From assembly GCF_025145285.1 (NCBI RefSeq), contig NZ_CP102251.1:1488001-1552000 (forward strand): 64,000 nt of DNA. The letters run 5' to 3'. Every line of letters begins with the position of its first letter. Position 1 is the stretch's first letter. The notes beneath the pieces are model-generated. The model ran no database searches and had not been told where the DNA came from. It worked only from the letters and a program-made list of their open reading frames with translations. The position numbers were made by a program, and so were the translations under genes. The stretch comes from Alistipes onderdonkii (lineage in GTDB: Bacteria > Bacteroidota > Bacteroidia > Bacteroidales > Rikenellaceae). Of this stretch, positions 24,294 to 32,741 are shown one piece after another.

Positions 24294-27200
24294 TTAAAAT
24301 TGGATGTTGAAACCGAAGTTATACACGCGCGTGAGCGGATAGATGATGCCTTCGGACGTACTGCCGTCCTGCACCAGCTCGGGGTCGATGCCGTCGACCA
24401 GGTCTTTGCCGCCCCAGGTACAGAGGTTGTTGGCATTGACGAATACGCGGATCGAGCCGATATGCGCCTTGCGCATCCAGCGGGCGTTCCGGAACGTATA
24501 GGCCACCTCGACGTTCTTGAGCTTGATATGGTCGGTCGAACGGAACCAGAAGGAGTTGTTCTGGTTGTTCTGGCTGTTGGCCATGTTCACGGACATGCGC
24601 GGGAAGGTGATCTGCTTGCCGGCGGCATGGCGTTCGGGCGTCCAGCGGCCGTTCATATAGCTCAGCGGCGTACCGTTTCCCTGGGCGAAGGGCGTGATGA
24701 GGTAGCCGTTCATGTTGAACGTCCCCTGCGCCGAACCGGTAAGGAGCGCGGATATTTCGAACCCCTTGTAGCCGAAGCTCAGGTTGCTGCTGAACGCGAA
24801 GCGCGGGACGTTCGAGAAGCCCGTCGGGGTAATGTCCTTGTCGTCGATGATGCCGTCGCCGTTGACGTCGACGATACGCAGGTCGCCGCCCTGGACACGG
24901 TTGCCGTCGATGGCATTGTAGGGATGGTTGGCGACCTCCTCGGGCGTATTGTAAAAGCCTTCGTTGTAATAGGCCTTGTACTGTCCGTAGGCGAAGCCCG
25001 TTTCGTTCATCCAGGCGTACATGTAGGAGGGTTCGGCCTTGTAGTCGATCTTATTGACGGCATAGGAGACCTGTCCGCCCACTTCATACCAGAAATCCGT
25101 GCCGACGTTGTCGCGCCACGAGACCTGTATCTCGTAACCCCGGTTGCTCATGCGCCCCACATTCACGGGCGGCAGGGCGTCGCCGCTCAGGCCGATGATG
25201 CCCGGCGTGACCCCCAGCTTGGTGAGGATGTTGTTGCGCTTCTCCTCGAACAGGTCGACCGTGACGGAGAGCCGGTCGCGGAACATGCGCACCTCGGCGG
25301 CGATGTTGTACGACTCCTTCTTCTCCCACGTGACGTCGGGGTTGCCTGTCGACTGTTCGTATTTGCCGGGAAAGGCCGGGTTATTGACTGAACCGTTCGA
25401 CGAGCCGAAGAAATACCCGTCGAGCGGGGTGCCGTTCCAGGGGCCGTAGCTGTGGCTGCCCCAGGTGCCGGGCAGGAAAAGGAAGCGGTCGCCGCCGATC
25501 TCGCTGTTGCCGGTCTGCCCGTACGAGGCGCGGAACTTGAGCCACGTGAGGATGTCGTTCTTCGGGAAGTAGGGTTCGTTCGATACGACCCAGCCTACCG
25601 AAACGGCCGGGAAAAACCCGAACCGCTTGCCGGGCGCGAAGTTCTCGGAACCGTTGTAACCCATGTTGAATTCGGCCAGGTAACGCTGGTCGTAACCGTA
25701 GGTGACACGCCCCACCACACCGTAATAGCCGCGGGGGACGTTGTACTTCAGCCCGGGCGAGGTGTAGCGTTCGCCGGTGACGAGCGCCATGGCCGTGACG
25801 GCGTGCTTGCCGAAATCGCGGCTGAAGTCGATGCCGGCCTCGACATAGACCTTGCGATTTTTGCCCCAGCCGGTCTCCTCGTAGGATTTGGCATTGTGTT
25901 CGCCGCCGTAATAGAGCAGCTCGGCCGGATCGGCGGGGTTGCGCGTGATCGAATAGACGGGCAGGTTGGGGGTGACGCGCAGCGTCTTGGTAAAATAATG
26001 GTCATACGACAACGCCCCGCGTACGGAAAGCCCTTCGACGAGGTAATCCATCCGGTGGCGGATGCGGATCGAGGTATTCAGACTGCTCTGGTTGATGCGC
26101 GCCTGTGCCTTTTCGAGCATGTAGGCGATCGGGGATTTGCCCCATGCGCCCTTGTTGCTGTCCATGATCGTACCGCCGGCATAATCGGTGATGATTCGGC
26201 CGTCGGAGACGCCCGGCGCCGAGAAGGGCGGGGCTTCGTAGATGTTGAGCATCAGGTCGCGGTAACGGCCCCACATGTCCACGCTGCTGTTGCGGTCGGT
26301 GATGATCTTCGTCTCGCGCACCTGCCCCGAGAGCGAAACATTGATCTCGGTGAGCGGGATGATGTTGAAATCGAAGTTGGTGCGGAAATTATATTTGTGG
26401 CTGCCCGAGTTGGAGGCCGCATCGCTGAACCCGAAGTCGTTGGTGAGGCTCTTCTGGTTGGAATACCCCACCGAGGTGAAGAAGGCCACCTTTTCGGTAC
26501 CGCCGGAGATATTGACGCTGTACTGCTGCTGGGGCGACACCCCGGCGTCGAAAATCCGCTTCATGTAGTCCGTACTGCCGTAGTAGATGGCGGGGCTGTC
26601 GAGCAGCGCCTGTTTCTGTTCGGGCGAAAGGTGTCCCATCGCCTCGACCTCGGAGGGCGTATAGTCGCGGTTATGCCGGAATTTCCACAGTTCGTCCTGC
26701 GAAAAGACCTTGATGTCGTCGGGCTTGCCGTCGTTGGCGAACGCCTCGTTGCGCAGCACGGCATAGTCGTAGGAATTGACCAGGCTGGGCAGGGTCGTCG
26801 GGGAGGTGAAGCCGACATTGGCCGTGAACGAGATTTTCAGGCTGCCTTCGCGGCCGCGCTTGGTCGTCACGATGATGACGCCGTTGGCACCGCGTACGCC
26901 GTACACGGCTGTCGCCGAAGCGTCCTTGAGCACGTTGACGTTCTCCACATCGTTCGGGTCGAGCATGTTGAAGGCCGTCATGTCACGCACGATGCCGTCG
27001 ATGACGATCAGCGGATTCTGGTCGCCGGCATACGTCCCCACGCCGCGCACGCGGATCGTGGACTCCTCGAAGCCGGCCTCGCCGGTCTTCTGGACGGCGG
27101 CCATACCGGCGATACGCCCTACGAGGGCATTGGAAATATTGGTCACGGGAGAGCGCATCAGCTCCTTGCCCGACAGCTGCCCGATGGCGCCGGTGACGGT

Positions 27201-27596
27201 CTCCTTCTTCTGGGTGCCGAAGCCGACCACCACCACATCGTCGATGCTCTGGACATTCTCCGCGAGCACGATGCGAATATCGGTCTGGGTTCCTACGGGC
27301 ACCTCCCGGGTGGTATAGCCGATAAATGAAACTGTCAACGTCGCATCCTTGGCCGCCATGACCGTGAAACGCCCGTCGAGGTCGGTCACGGAGCCAGTCT
27401 GGGTTCCCCTGACGACCACCCCGGCCCCGACGATCGGCATGCCCTGCTGGTCGACGACCGTCCCGGAGACCCTGGCAGGGGAGACGTCCTGCGCACCGGC
27501 GCCGAAAGCGACCGGCAGGACGAGCAGCAGAGCCAGCCCGATCTTCGCGAATCTGCGCAGAAGCCCCGGCACATTCAAATAATGGTTCATTTTCAT
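24294..27596 (-). CDS. SusC/RagA-family TonB-dependent transporter (pair B)
   Basis: 1100 residues. After a signal peptide (IGLALLLVLPVAFGAGAQ) comes a carboxypeptidase-regulatory-like domain (VSGTVVDQQGMPIVGAGVVV), then the SusC TonB-box region VVVVGFGTQKKETVTGAI, the plug (NALVGRIAGMAAVQKTGEAG; YGVRGANGVIIVTTKRGREG) and a 22-strand-type barrel ending in aromatic NFGFNIQF. It imports glycan fragments of unknown type with the SusD next to it. It is the first gene of the tandem SusCD run, 172 nt downstream of a TAnnTTTG promoter element. An in-frame ATG two codons in (27590) is an equally likely start. Confidence 0.93.
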   Translation of the reverse strand: MKMNHYLNVPGLLRRFAKIGLALLLVLPVAFGAGAQDVSPARVSGTVVDQQGMPIVGAGVVVRGTQTGSVTDLDGRFTVMAAKDATLTVSFIGYTTREVPVGTQTDIRIVLAENVQSIDDVVVVGFGTQKKETVTGAIGQLSGKELMRSPVTNISNALVGRIAGMAAVQKTGEAGFEESTIRVRGVGTYAGDQNPLIVIDGIVRDMTAFNMLDPNDVENVNVLKDASATAVYGVRGANGVIIVTTKRGREGSLKISFTANVGFTSPTTLPSLVNSYDYAVLRNEAFANDGKPDDIKVFSQDELWKFRHNRDYTPSEVEAMGHLSPEQKQALLDSPAIYYGSTDYMKRIFDAGVSPQQQYSVNISGGTEKVAFFTSVGYSNQKSLTNDFGFSDAASNSGSHKYNFRTNFDFNIIPLTEINVSLSGQVRETKIITDRNSSVDMWGRYRDLMLNIYEAPPFSAPGVSDGRIITDYAGGTIMDSNKGAWGKSPIAYMLEKAQARINQSSLNTSIRIRHRMDYLVEGLSVRGALSYDHYFTKTLRVTPNLPVYSITRNPADPAELLYYGGEHNAKSYEETGWGKNRKVYVEAGIDFSRDFGKHAVTAMALVTGERYTSPGLKYNVPRGYYGVVGRVTYGYDQRYLAEFNMGYNGSENFAPGKRFGFFPAVSVGWVVSNEPYFPKNDILTWLKFRASYGQTGNSEIGGDRFLFLPGTWGSHSYGPWNGTPLDGYFFGSSNGSVNNPAFPGKYEQSTGNPDVTWEKKESYNIAAEVRMFRDRLSVTVDLFEEKRNNILTKLGVTPGIIGLSGDALPPVNVGRMSNRGYEIQVSWRDNVGTDFWYEVGGQVSYAVNKIDYKAEPSYMYAWMNETGFAYGQYKAYYNEGFYNTPEEVANHPYNAIDGNRVQGGDLRIVDVNGDGIIDDKDITPTGFSNVPRFAFSSNLSFGYKGFEISALLTGSAQGTFNMNGYLITPFAQGNGTPLSYMNGRWTPERHAAGKQITFPRMSVNMANSQNNQNNSFWFRSTDHIKLKNVEVAYTFRNARWMRKAHIGSIRVFVNANNLCTWGGKDLVDGIDPELVQDGSTSEGIIYPLTRVYNFGFNIQF

Positions 27597-27768
27597 AGGT
27601 ATTTAGGTTGTAGTTGGTTGATTGCGTCCCGCGGGGAGAATCGCCGCCGCGGGACAGGCCCGCACTGAGGTTCACCGAGAGGGCCGGATCACAAAATCGA
27701 AAAGGTCGGAGCGTCTTTTTCTTTCATAGGCTGATAGGTTTGGTTATGCTTCAGGATTTTCGTTACAA

Positions 27769-27776
27769 CAAATTTA
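27769..27776 (-). promoter_or_regulatory. Bacteroidetes -7 box for the tandem SusCD operon
   Basis: The minus strand reads TAAATTTG, a match to TAnnTTTG, in the 254-nt gap between the GH5-like gene and SusC. It implies a leader of roughly 165 nt. No good -33 TTTG is seen at the right distance. Nothing else recognisable lies in the gap. Confidence 0.6.
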
Positions 27777-27850
27777 GGAAGACGGAACAGGGATATAAAG
27801 AACGGATTTATCATTTATTTGTCCGTTTTCATCATCCGCCCTCCTGCGCT

Positions 27851-29260
27851 TCAATATTCGATCCGGACGACCACCGAGCGCGTGAAGTCCGGAAGCGATA
27901 CGTCAGCACGGCGGGACGCGCGCACCCACTCGTCCCGCCAGGGGTCGTAGATCCGCACTTTCTTCACCCTGCGCCCGCCGAGCAGCGGTGTGAAGTCGAC
28001 CTGCAGGCCGGACAGCCGCTGCGCCGGAATGCGTTCGGAGAGCTCGTGCCGCCACGTGCTCACCGTATCGCGGCACCAGGCAAGCAGCGTGTGTTCGCCC
28101 CGCAGCACATAGACCCGCAGCCCCGCCGTATCGCGGCGCACGGGTTCGAACCCTTCGCGGAGGGGGTCGACACCTTCGACGGCACGCGCGAAGCGCCCCA
28201 TCTGGAACCAGGTATGCTGCTTGTCGATATGGTGATCCCAATGCCAGAGGTGCCCCGGCCCGGCGGCCCCGCTGAAAAAGGGGGCGAAGAGCACGTCGTG
28301 GAGCACGGAACCCATCGTATCTACCTTATATATAGGATGGGGGCCGGTATGCACGGGTTTCACGGCGCCCGACTCGGCCAGCAGCATCGGTTTGCGGAGG
28401 CCGTATCCGCGCAGCACGGCGATGGCATCGGAGGCCATGCTGTCGACCGGAGCGCCGCACACGGCCAGTTCGGCACCCTCGTCGATATAGCGGTGCACCT
28501 GCGCCACCTCGTTCGAAGGCAGGCGGTTGATGAATTCATAAATCGGGAAGCTCGACTCCCGGTCGAGCGAGCCGAGGCTCTGCATCACCAGGTTTTTCGG
28601 GAAGATCTCCTTCACACGCGGCAGCATACGGACATTCCACGCGCGCAGGTGCTCCTCGGGCGTCTCCACGGCGTTCATTTCGTTCCACAGCTCCCAGCCG
28701 AAAACGGCGGGATGGTCGCCGTAACGCTCGCGGAAGATGCGCACGCGGCGCAGGAACTCCTCTTCCCCCCGCGGCGAGGTGATATAATCGTCGGCATCGG
28801 CAAACGGGCCGCCGTTGGAAGTATGGTACGAGGCTTTGGTGTCCCACTTGTTCACGCCCGGTCGGATATGGCGGAAACTCTCGATACAGAATTTGATCTT
28901 GATGCCGTACCGGTCGGCGAGCTCCAGCAGGCGGTCGATACGCACGAGCTTGGCGCTGTCCACCTCGCCGTAGCGGGTTTCGATCTCGAAGAGGCCCGTG
29001 TTGAGCCACACGCGGCCGAAATTGGCGCCGTGGCGGTGCATCTCCCCGAGGTAATGTTCCATGTCGGCAACCGACCCCATCGCGGCGATGTTGCATCCCA
29101 CGGGGATATACGGCTGCCCGTCCGAAAGGCAGAAATAACGGGGATCCCGGGCGCTTACCTGGACGAAAGAGCGCCTGAAGGAGCGCCCGGGGCGCTTGGC
29201 CCACGCCTCCGCTACCGACACGAAGGCAAGGAGGCAGGTCAAAAGGATGAGTCGTTTCAT
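27851..29260 (-). CDS. GH5-like (clan GH-A) secreted glycoside hydrolase
   Basis: 469 residues, signal peptide MKRLILLTCLLAFVSVAEAWA. The TIM barrel begins at PYIPVGCNIAA (residues 50-60). Catalytic acids are evident: Glu194 in GWELWNEMN (acid/base) and Glu296 in MLLAESG (nucleophile). The last 90 residues (about 380-469) form a beta-rich tail (LRVYVLRGEHTLLAWCRD ... VKKVRIYDPW). The arrangement resembles GH5 mannanase/cellulase-type enzymes, but the subfamily cannot be assigned by eye. It lies upstream of the SusC gene on the same strand, with a separate promoter candidate in front and another between it and SusC. It shares a divergent intergenic region with the GH2 gene. Confidence 0.8.
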   Translation of the reverse strand: MKRLILLTCLLAFVSVAEAWAKRPGRSFRRSFVQVSARDPRYFCLSDGQPYIPVGCNIAAMGSVADMEHYLGEMHRHGANFGRVWLNTGLFEIETRYGEVDSAKLVRIDRLLELADRYGIKIKFCIESFRHIRPGVNKWDTKASYHTSNGGPFADADDYITSPRGEEEFLRRVRIFRERYGDHPAVFGWELWNEMNAVETPEEHLRAWNVRMLPRVKEIFPKNLVMQSLGSLDRESSFPIYEFINRLPSNEVAQVHRYIDEGAELAVCGAPVDSMASDAIAVLRGYGLRKPMLLAESGAVKPVHTGPHPIYKVDTMGSVLHDVLFAPFFSGAAGPGHLWHWDHHIDKQHTWFQMGRFARAVEGVDPLREGFEPVRRDTAGLRVYVLRGEHTLLAWCRDTVSTWRHELSERIPAQRLSGLQVDFTPLLGGRRVKKVRIYDPWRDEWVRASRRADVSLPDFTRSVVVRIEY

Positions 29261-29290
29261 AGGTCGTAGTCTTAGGTTTGAGCGACAGGA

Positions 29291-29298
29291 TAAAAGTA
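29291..29298 (-). promoter_or_regulatory. Possible -7 box for the GH5-like gene
   Basis: The minus strand reads TACTTTTA, seven of eight consensus positions of TAnnTTTG, about 31 nt before the ATG. It lies in the divergent 214-nt region (29261-29474) that also carries the GH2 promoter. Confidence 0.4.
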
Positions 29299-29436
29299 GG
29301 GAATTCCCCGCGCACGGAATGTAACCGGTTCAGCAGATGCTAACACATTTTCGTCGGGACAGCGCAGGAGGGGCGAAAGGCCGGTTTTCTGTTAATTTTT
29401 GATAAATCCGTGCAAATCCGGCGGGTGGAGTATTCC

Positions 29437-29444
29437 TATATTTG
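29437..29444 (+). promoter_or_regulatory. -7 box of the GH2/GH42 operon
   Basis: TATATTTG lies 30 nt before the GH2 ATG, implying a leader of about 25 nt. The same octamer occurs in front of the hybrid regulator (34765) and the lipoprotein GH5-like gene (42125). Confidence 0.65.
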
Positions 29445-29474
29445 TTCCATCGAAAACTCTACCTTATCCGAACT

Positions 29475-32400
29475 ATGAAACGACTTACGGCAATCTTCCT
29501 GTGCACGCTTGCATACGGCGCCGCAACAGCCGCCGACGGATGGGACGCCGACCAGCACGTCAACGCCCTGCGCCGCCTGCCCGCCCGGGCCACCTCCTAC
29601 TCCTACAAGACCCCGCAGGATGCACTGGCGGGAGACCGCGCCCAATCACGGATGATGCCGCTCGACGGCGTCTGGAAATTCCGTTTTGCGGAAGACGCCG
29701 CCCAAAGCCCCGAAGGGTTCTGGCAACCGGACGCCGACCTCGGAAACTGGGACGAGATAGAGGTTCCCTCGTGCTGGGAGATGCAGGGCTACGGGTATCC
29801 GATATACACCAACATCCCCTATCCGTTCGAGTTCAGGCCGCCGTCGATCACACGCGACAACCCGACGGGATGCTACGTCCGAAAGTTCACCGTACCCCGA
29901 AGCTGGGAAGGCGACCGGGTAGTGCTGCACTTCGGGGGTGTATACTCGGGTTATTACGTCTGGGTCAACGGCACCCTAGCAGGATATGCCGAGGACAGCT
30001 GCCTGCCCTCGGAATTCGACGTCACCGGCCTGCTGCGACCGGGCGAGAACACGCTCGCCGTGAAGGTTTTCAAATGGACGGACGGCAGTTACCTCGAAGA
30101 TGCCGACCACTGGCGCATGGCGGGCATACACCGCGAAGTATATCTTGCCGCAAAACCCGACGTGGCCATCGGCGACTTCGGGGTGCGGACGCTGCTCGAC
30201 GGCGACATGCGCGACGCGCTGTTGCAGATACGCCCCACGATCGACCTGCGCGAGGGCACCCCGGCGGCAGGATGGCATCTGCGGGCGCAACTCTATGCCC
30301 CCGACGGGACGCCCGAAGGCCGTGAAATGGGACTACCGGTCGAAGAAATCCTGTCGGAGGCTTACCCGCAACGCGACAACGTCTACTTCGCACTGATGGA
30401 GCAGCGCATCGCGGCACCCGAAAAATGGAGCGCCGAGAACCCTGCGCTCTACACCCTCGTGCTGACCCTGCGCAACGATGACGGGCAGGTCGCCGAATCG
30501 CGCAGCTGCAAGGTCGGGTTCCGCGACGTCCGGCTCCGCGGACGCGAGATGCTGGTCAACGGCGTCCCCGTGAAACTCTACGGCGTAAACCGCCACGACC
30601 ACGACCAATATACGGGAAAGACCGTCACGCGCGAAGGGATGGAACAGGACGTAAGGCTGATGAAACTGCTGAATTTCAACTCCGTGCGTACGTCCCACTA
30701 CCCCAACGACCCCTATTTCTACGAGCTGTGCGACCGCTACGGCCTTTACGTCATCGACGAAGCCAACATCGAGAGCCACGGTTCGGGCGGGAAGCTCTCG
30801 AACGACCCGGAGTGGGCCGTTCCGTTCCTGGAGCGTGTAAGCCGGATGGTCGTCCGCGACCGCAACCACCCCTCCATCGTCATGTGGTCGCTGGGTAACG
30901 AATCGGGATGCGGCCCGGCGCACGCGGCGGCAGCCGGCTGGGCCAAGGATTACGACCCCACGCGCCTGATCCACTACGAAGGGGCGCAGGGACAACCTGC
31001 GAGCCCGCTTTACGTACCCCTCAGGCGCACTTCGGCGGCCGTATTCACCAGTGCCGCCCCCGCAGACGGGAAGCCTGGCACCCCGCAACAGCCGCAGGAC
31101 GGCGGCAATCCGACCGACCCCGCCTACGTGGATATCGTGAGCCGCATGTATCCCACGGTCGGGGAGCTGGAGCGCATGGCCCTCAACCCGCGGATCGACC
31201 GCCCCGTGCTGATGTGCGAATACGCCCACTCGATGGGAAATTCGACCGGCGGGCTGAACGACTACTGGACGGTCATCCGCAGCCATGAGGGACTGCTGGG
31301 CGGCCATATCTGGGACTGGGCAGAGCAGGGGCTGGTCAAAAAAGACACCTGCCAACGCACTTATTGGGCCTACGGCGGGGATTTCGAACCGGCAGGGGAG
31401 CATCACGACGCGGCGTTCTGCTGCAACGGCATCGTCAACCCCGACCGTACGCTGAAGCCCGCGGCACTGGAGTGCAAATATGTATTCCAGCCCATCGGGT
31501 TCACGGCGGACGACCTTGCTGCCGGAAGGGTTGTCGTACACAACCGTAATTTCTTCTCCCCGACCGACCGCTACGACTTCACTTGGGAAATATCGACCGA
31601 CAAGGGCGTATTGCAGCGCGGCAGTTTCGACGTGCCGACGACGCCCGCGGGCAAGAGCGCCCCGGCCACCGTCGGGTTCCGCCCCTTCGAGCCCGAACCC
31701 GGCGCCGAATATCTGCTCCGCGTACAGGCCCGGGAAAAACGGGCGACCCCTTACGCCGGGGCCGGGCACATCGCTGCGCAAGAGCAGTTCGGACTGCCTT
31801 TCTACAAGGCACCCGCGCATAAACCCGCCGCAGGCAGGGCGGCCGTCTCGCAGGACGGGGAGCGCATCGTGCTGAGCGCCGCGGGGGTTCGGGCGGAAAT
31901 CGACCGCAGAAGCGGCTACCTGGTCTCCTATACGGTACGCGGGAAGGCATTGGTATGCGACACCCTGCGGCCGAACTTCTGGCGGGCGTCGACCGACAAC
32001 GACTGGCGCGGATGGCGCGTCGGGCAGATCGCCGGATGCTGGAAAGAGATGCCCGGAAGGATCCGGACGGAAGGCATCCGCATCGACGAAGCCGCAGGGA
32101 CGGTGCGCGTCGAAAAGGGGGTTCCCGACAGCGTGCGGCTGACGCTGGTTTATACGCTTGACGGCACGGGGGCGCTGGCCGTGTCGTACGACCTGCAGAT
32201 CGCCGGGCAGTTGCCGGAACCGCTGCGCGCGGGGCTACGAACCCGGGTTCCCAATACACTGGGGAGGATGGCCTACTTCGGCAAAGGGCCCCAGGAAAAT
32301 TACTCCGACCGCTCGTGCGGTGCTTTGCTCGGCCTCTACCGGGGTACGCCCGGGGACTTCATGCACGACTACATCACCCCGCAGGAGAACGGCAACCGCT

Positions 32401-32738
32401 GCGCAGTGCGTTGGCTCACGCTGACGGAGGGCAACGGACGCGGCATCCAGATCGCGGGGGACAGCCCCCTGAGCATGTCGGTATGGGACTGCACGCAGGA
32501 GGCGCTCGACAGGGCACGCCACGTCACCGAAGTGGAGAGACTTCCGGATGCCCTGACGGTCAACATAGACTGCGTGCAGGCCGGGGTCGGGGGAACCGAT
32601 ACATGGAGCCTGAATGCGCGCCCCTCGGAGCAGTACCGCCTGCTGGCAAAACGCTATGCCTACAAATTCACGCTACTTCCCTGCAACAACGAATCCGAAG
32701 CAATCCGCAACGGCCGGAGGCTTTGCAACAAACGATAG
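29475..32738 (+). CDS. GH2 beta-galactosidase, LacZ type, secreted
   Basis: 1087 residues with a signal peptide (MKRLTAIFLCTLAYGAATA). Domains follow LacZ order: jelly roll (about 60-240, GCYVRKFTVPRSW, HFGGVYSGYYVWVNG), immunoglobulin-like (about 250-360), TIM barrel (about 365-660), a second beta domain, and the large C-terminal domain (about 790-1075, NFWRASTDNDWRGW). The acid/base is Glu476 in WSLGNESG and the nucleophile Glu582 in MCEYAHSMGN; NRHDHDQ and RTSHYPNDPYFYELCDRYG are family signatures. It should cleave terminal beta-galactosyl or related residues in the periplasm. The start is fixed by the signal peptide; the frame stays open a little upstream, but the -7 box lies there. It is followed after 3 nt by the GH42-like gene. 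Confidence 0.92.
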   Translation: MKRLTAIFLCTLAYGAATAADGWDADQHVNALRRLPARATSYSYKTPQDALAGDRAQSRMMPLDGVWKFRFAEDAAQSPEGFWQPDADLGNWDEIEVPSCWEMQGYGYPIYTNIPYPFEFRPPSITRDNPTGCYVRKFTVPRSWEGDRVVLHFGGVYSGYYVWVNGTLAGYAEDSCLPSEFDVTGLLRPGENTLAVKVFKWTDGSYLEDADHWRMAGIHREVYLAAKPDVAIGDFGVRTLLDGDMRDALLQIRPTIDLREGTPAAGWHLRAQLYAPDGTPEGREMGLPVEEILSEAYPQRDNVYFALMEQRIAAPEKWSAENPALYTLVLTLRNDDGQVAESRSCKVGFRDVRLRGREMLVNGVPVKLYGVNRHDHDQYTGKTVTREGMEQDVRLMKLLNFNSVRTSHYPNDPYFYELCDRYGLYVIDEANIESHGSGGKLSNDPEWAVPFLERVSRMVVRDRNHPSIVMWSLGNESGCGPAHAAAAGWAKDYDPTRLIHYEGAQGQPASPLYVPLRRTSAAVFTSAAPADGKPGTPQQPQDGGNPTDPAYVDIVSRMYPTVGELERMALNPRIDRPVLMCEYAHSMGNSTGGLNDYWTVIRSHEGLLGGHIWDWAEQGLVKKDTCQRTYWAYGGDFEPAGEHHDAAFCCNGIVNPDRTLKPAALECKYVFQPIGFTADDLAAGRVVVHNRNFFSPTDRYDFTWEISTDKGVLQRGSFDVPTTPAGKSAPATVGFRPFEPEPGAEYLLRVQAREKRATPYAGAGHIAAQEQFGLPFYKAPAHKPAAGRAAVSQDGERIVLSAAGVRAEIDRRSGYLVSYTVRGKALVCDTLRPNFWRASTDNDWRGWRVGQIAGCWKEMPGRIRTEGIRIDEAAGTVRVEKGVPDSVRLTLVYTLDGTGALAVSYDLQIAGQLPEPLRAGLRTRVPNTLGRMAYFGKGPQENYSDRSCGALLGLYRGTPGDFMHDYITPQENGNRCAVRWLTLTEGNGRGIQIAGDSPLSMSVWDCTQEALDRARHVTEVERLPDALTVNIDCVQAGVGGTDTWSLNARPSEQYRLLAKRYAYKFTLLPCNNESEAIRNGRRLCNKR

Positions 32739-32741
32739 CCC

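Noticed and set aside
30990..31140. Low-complexity Ala/Pro/Gly/Gln stretch in the GH2 catalytic domain, considered as a repeat insertion
   Set aside because: Bacteroidetes LacZ-type enzymes as I remember them have a variable loop of similar length between GAQG and the DPxYVDIVSRMYP motif, so this is probably ordinary.
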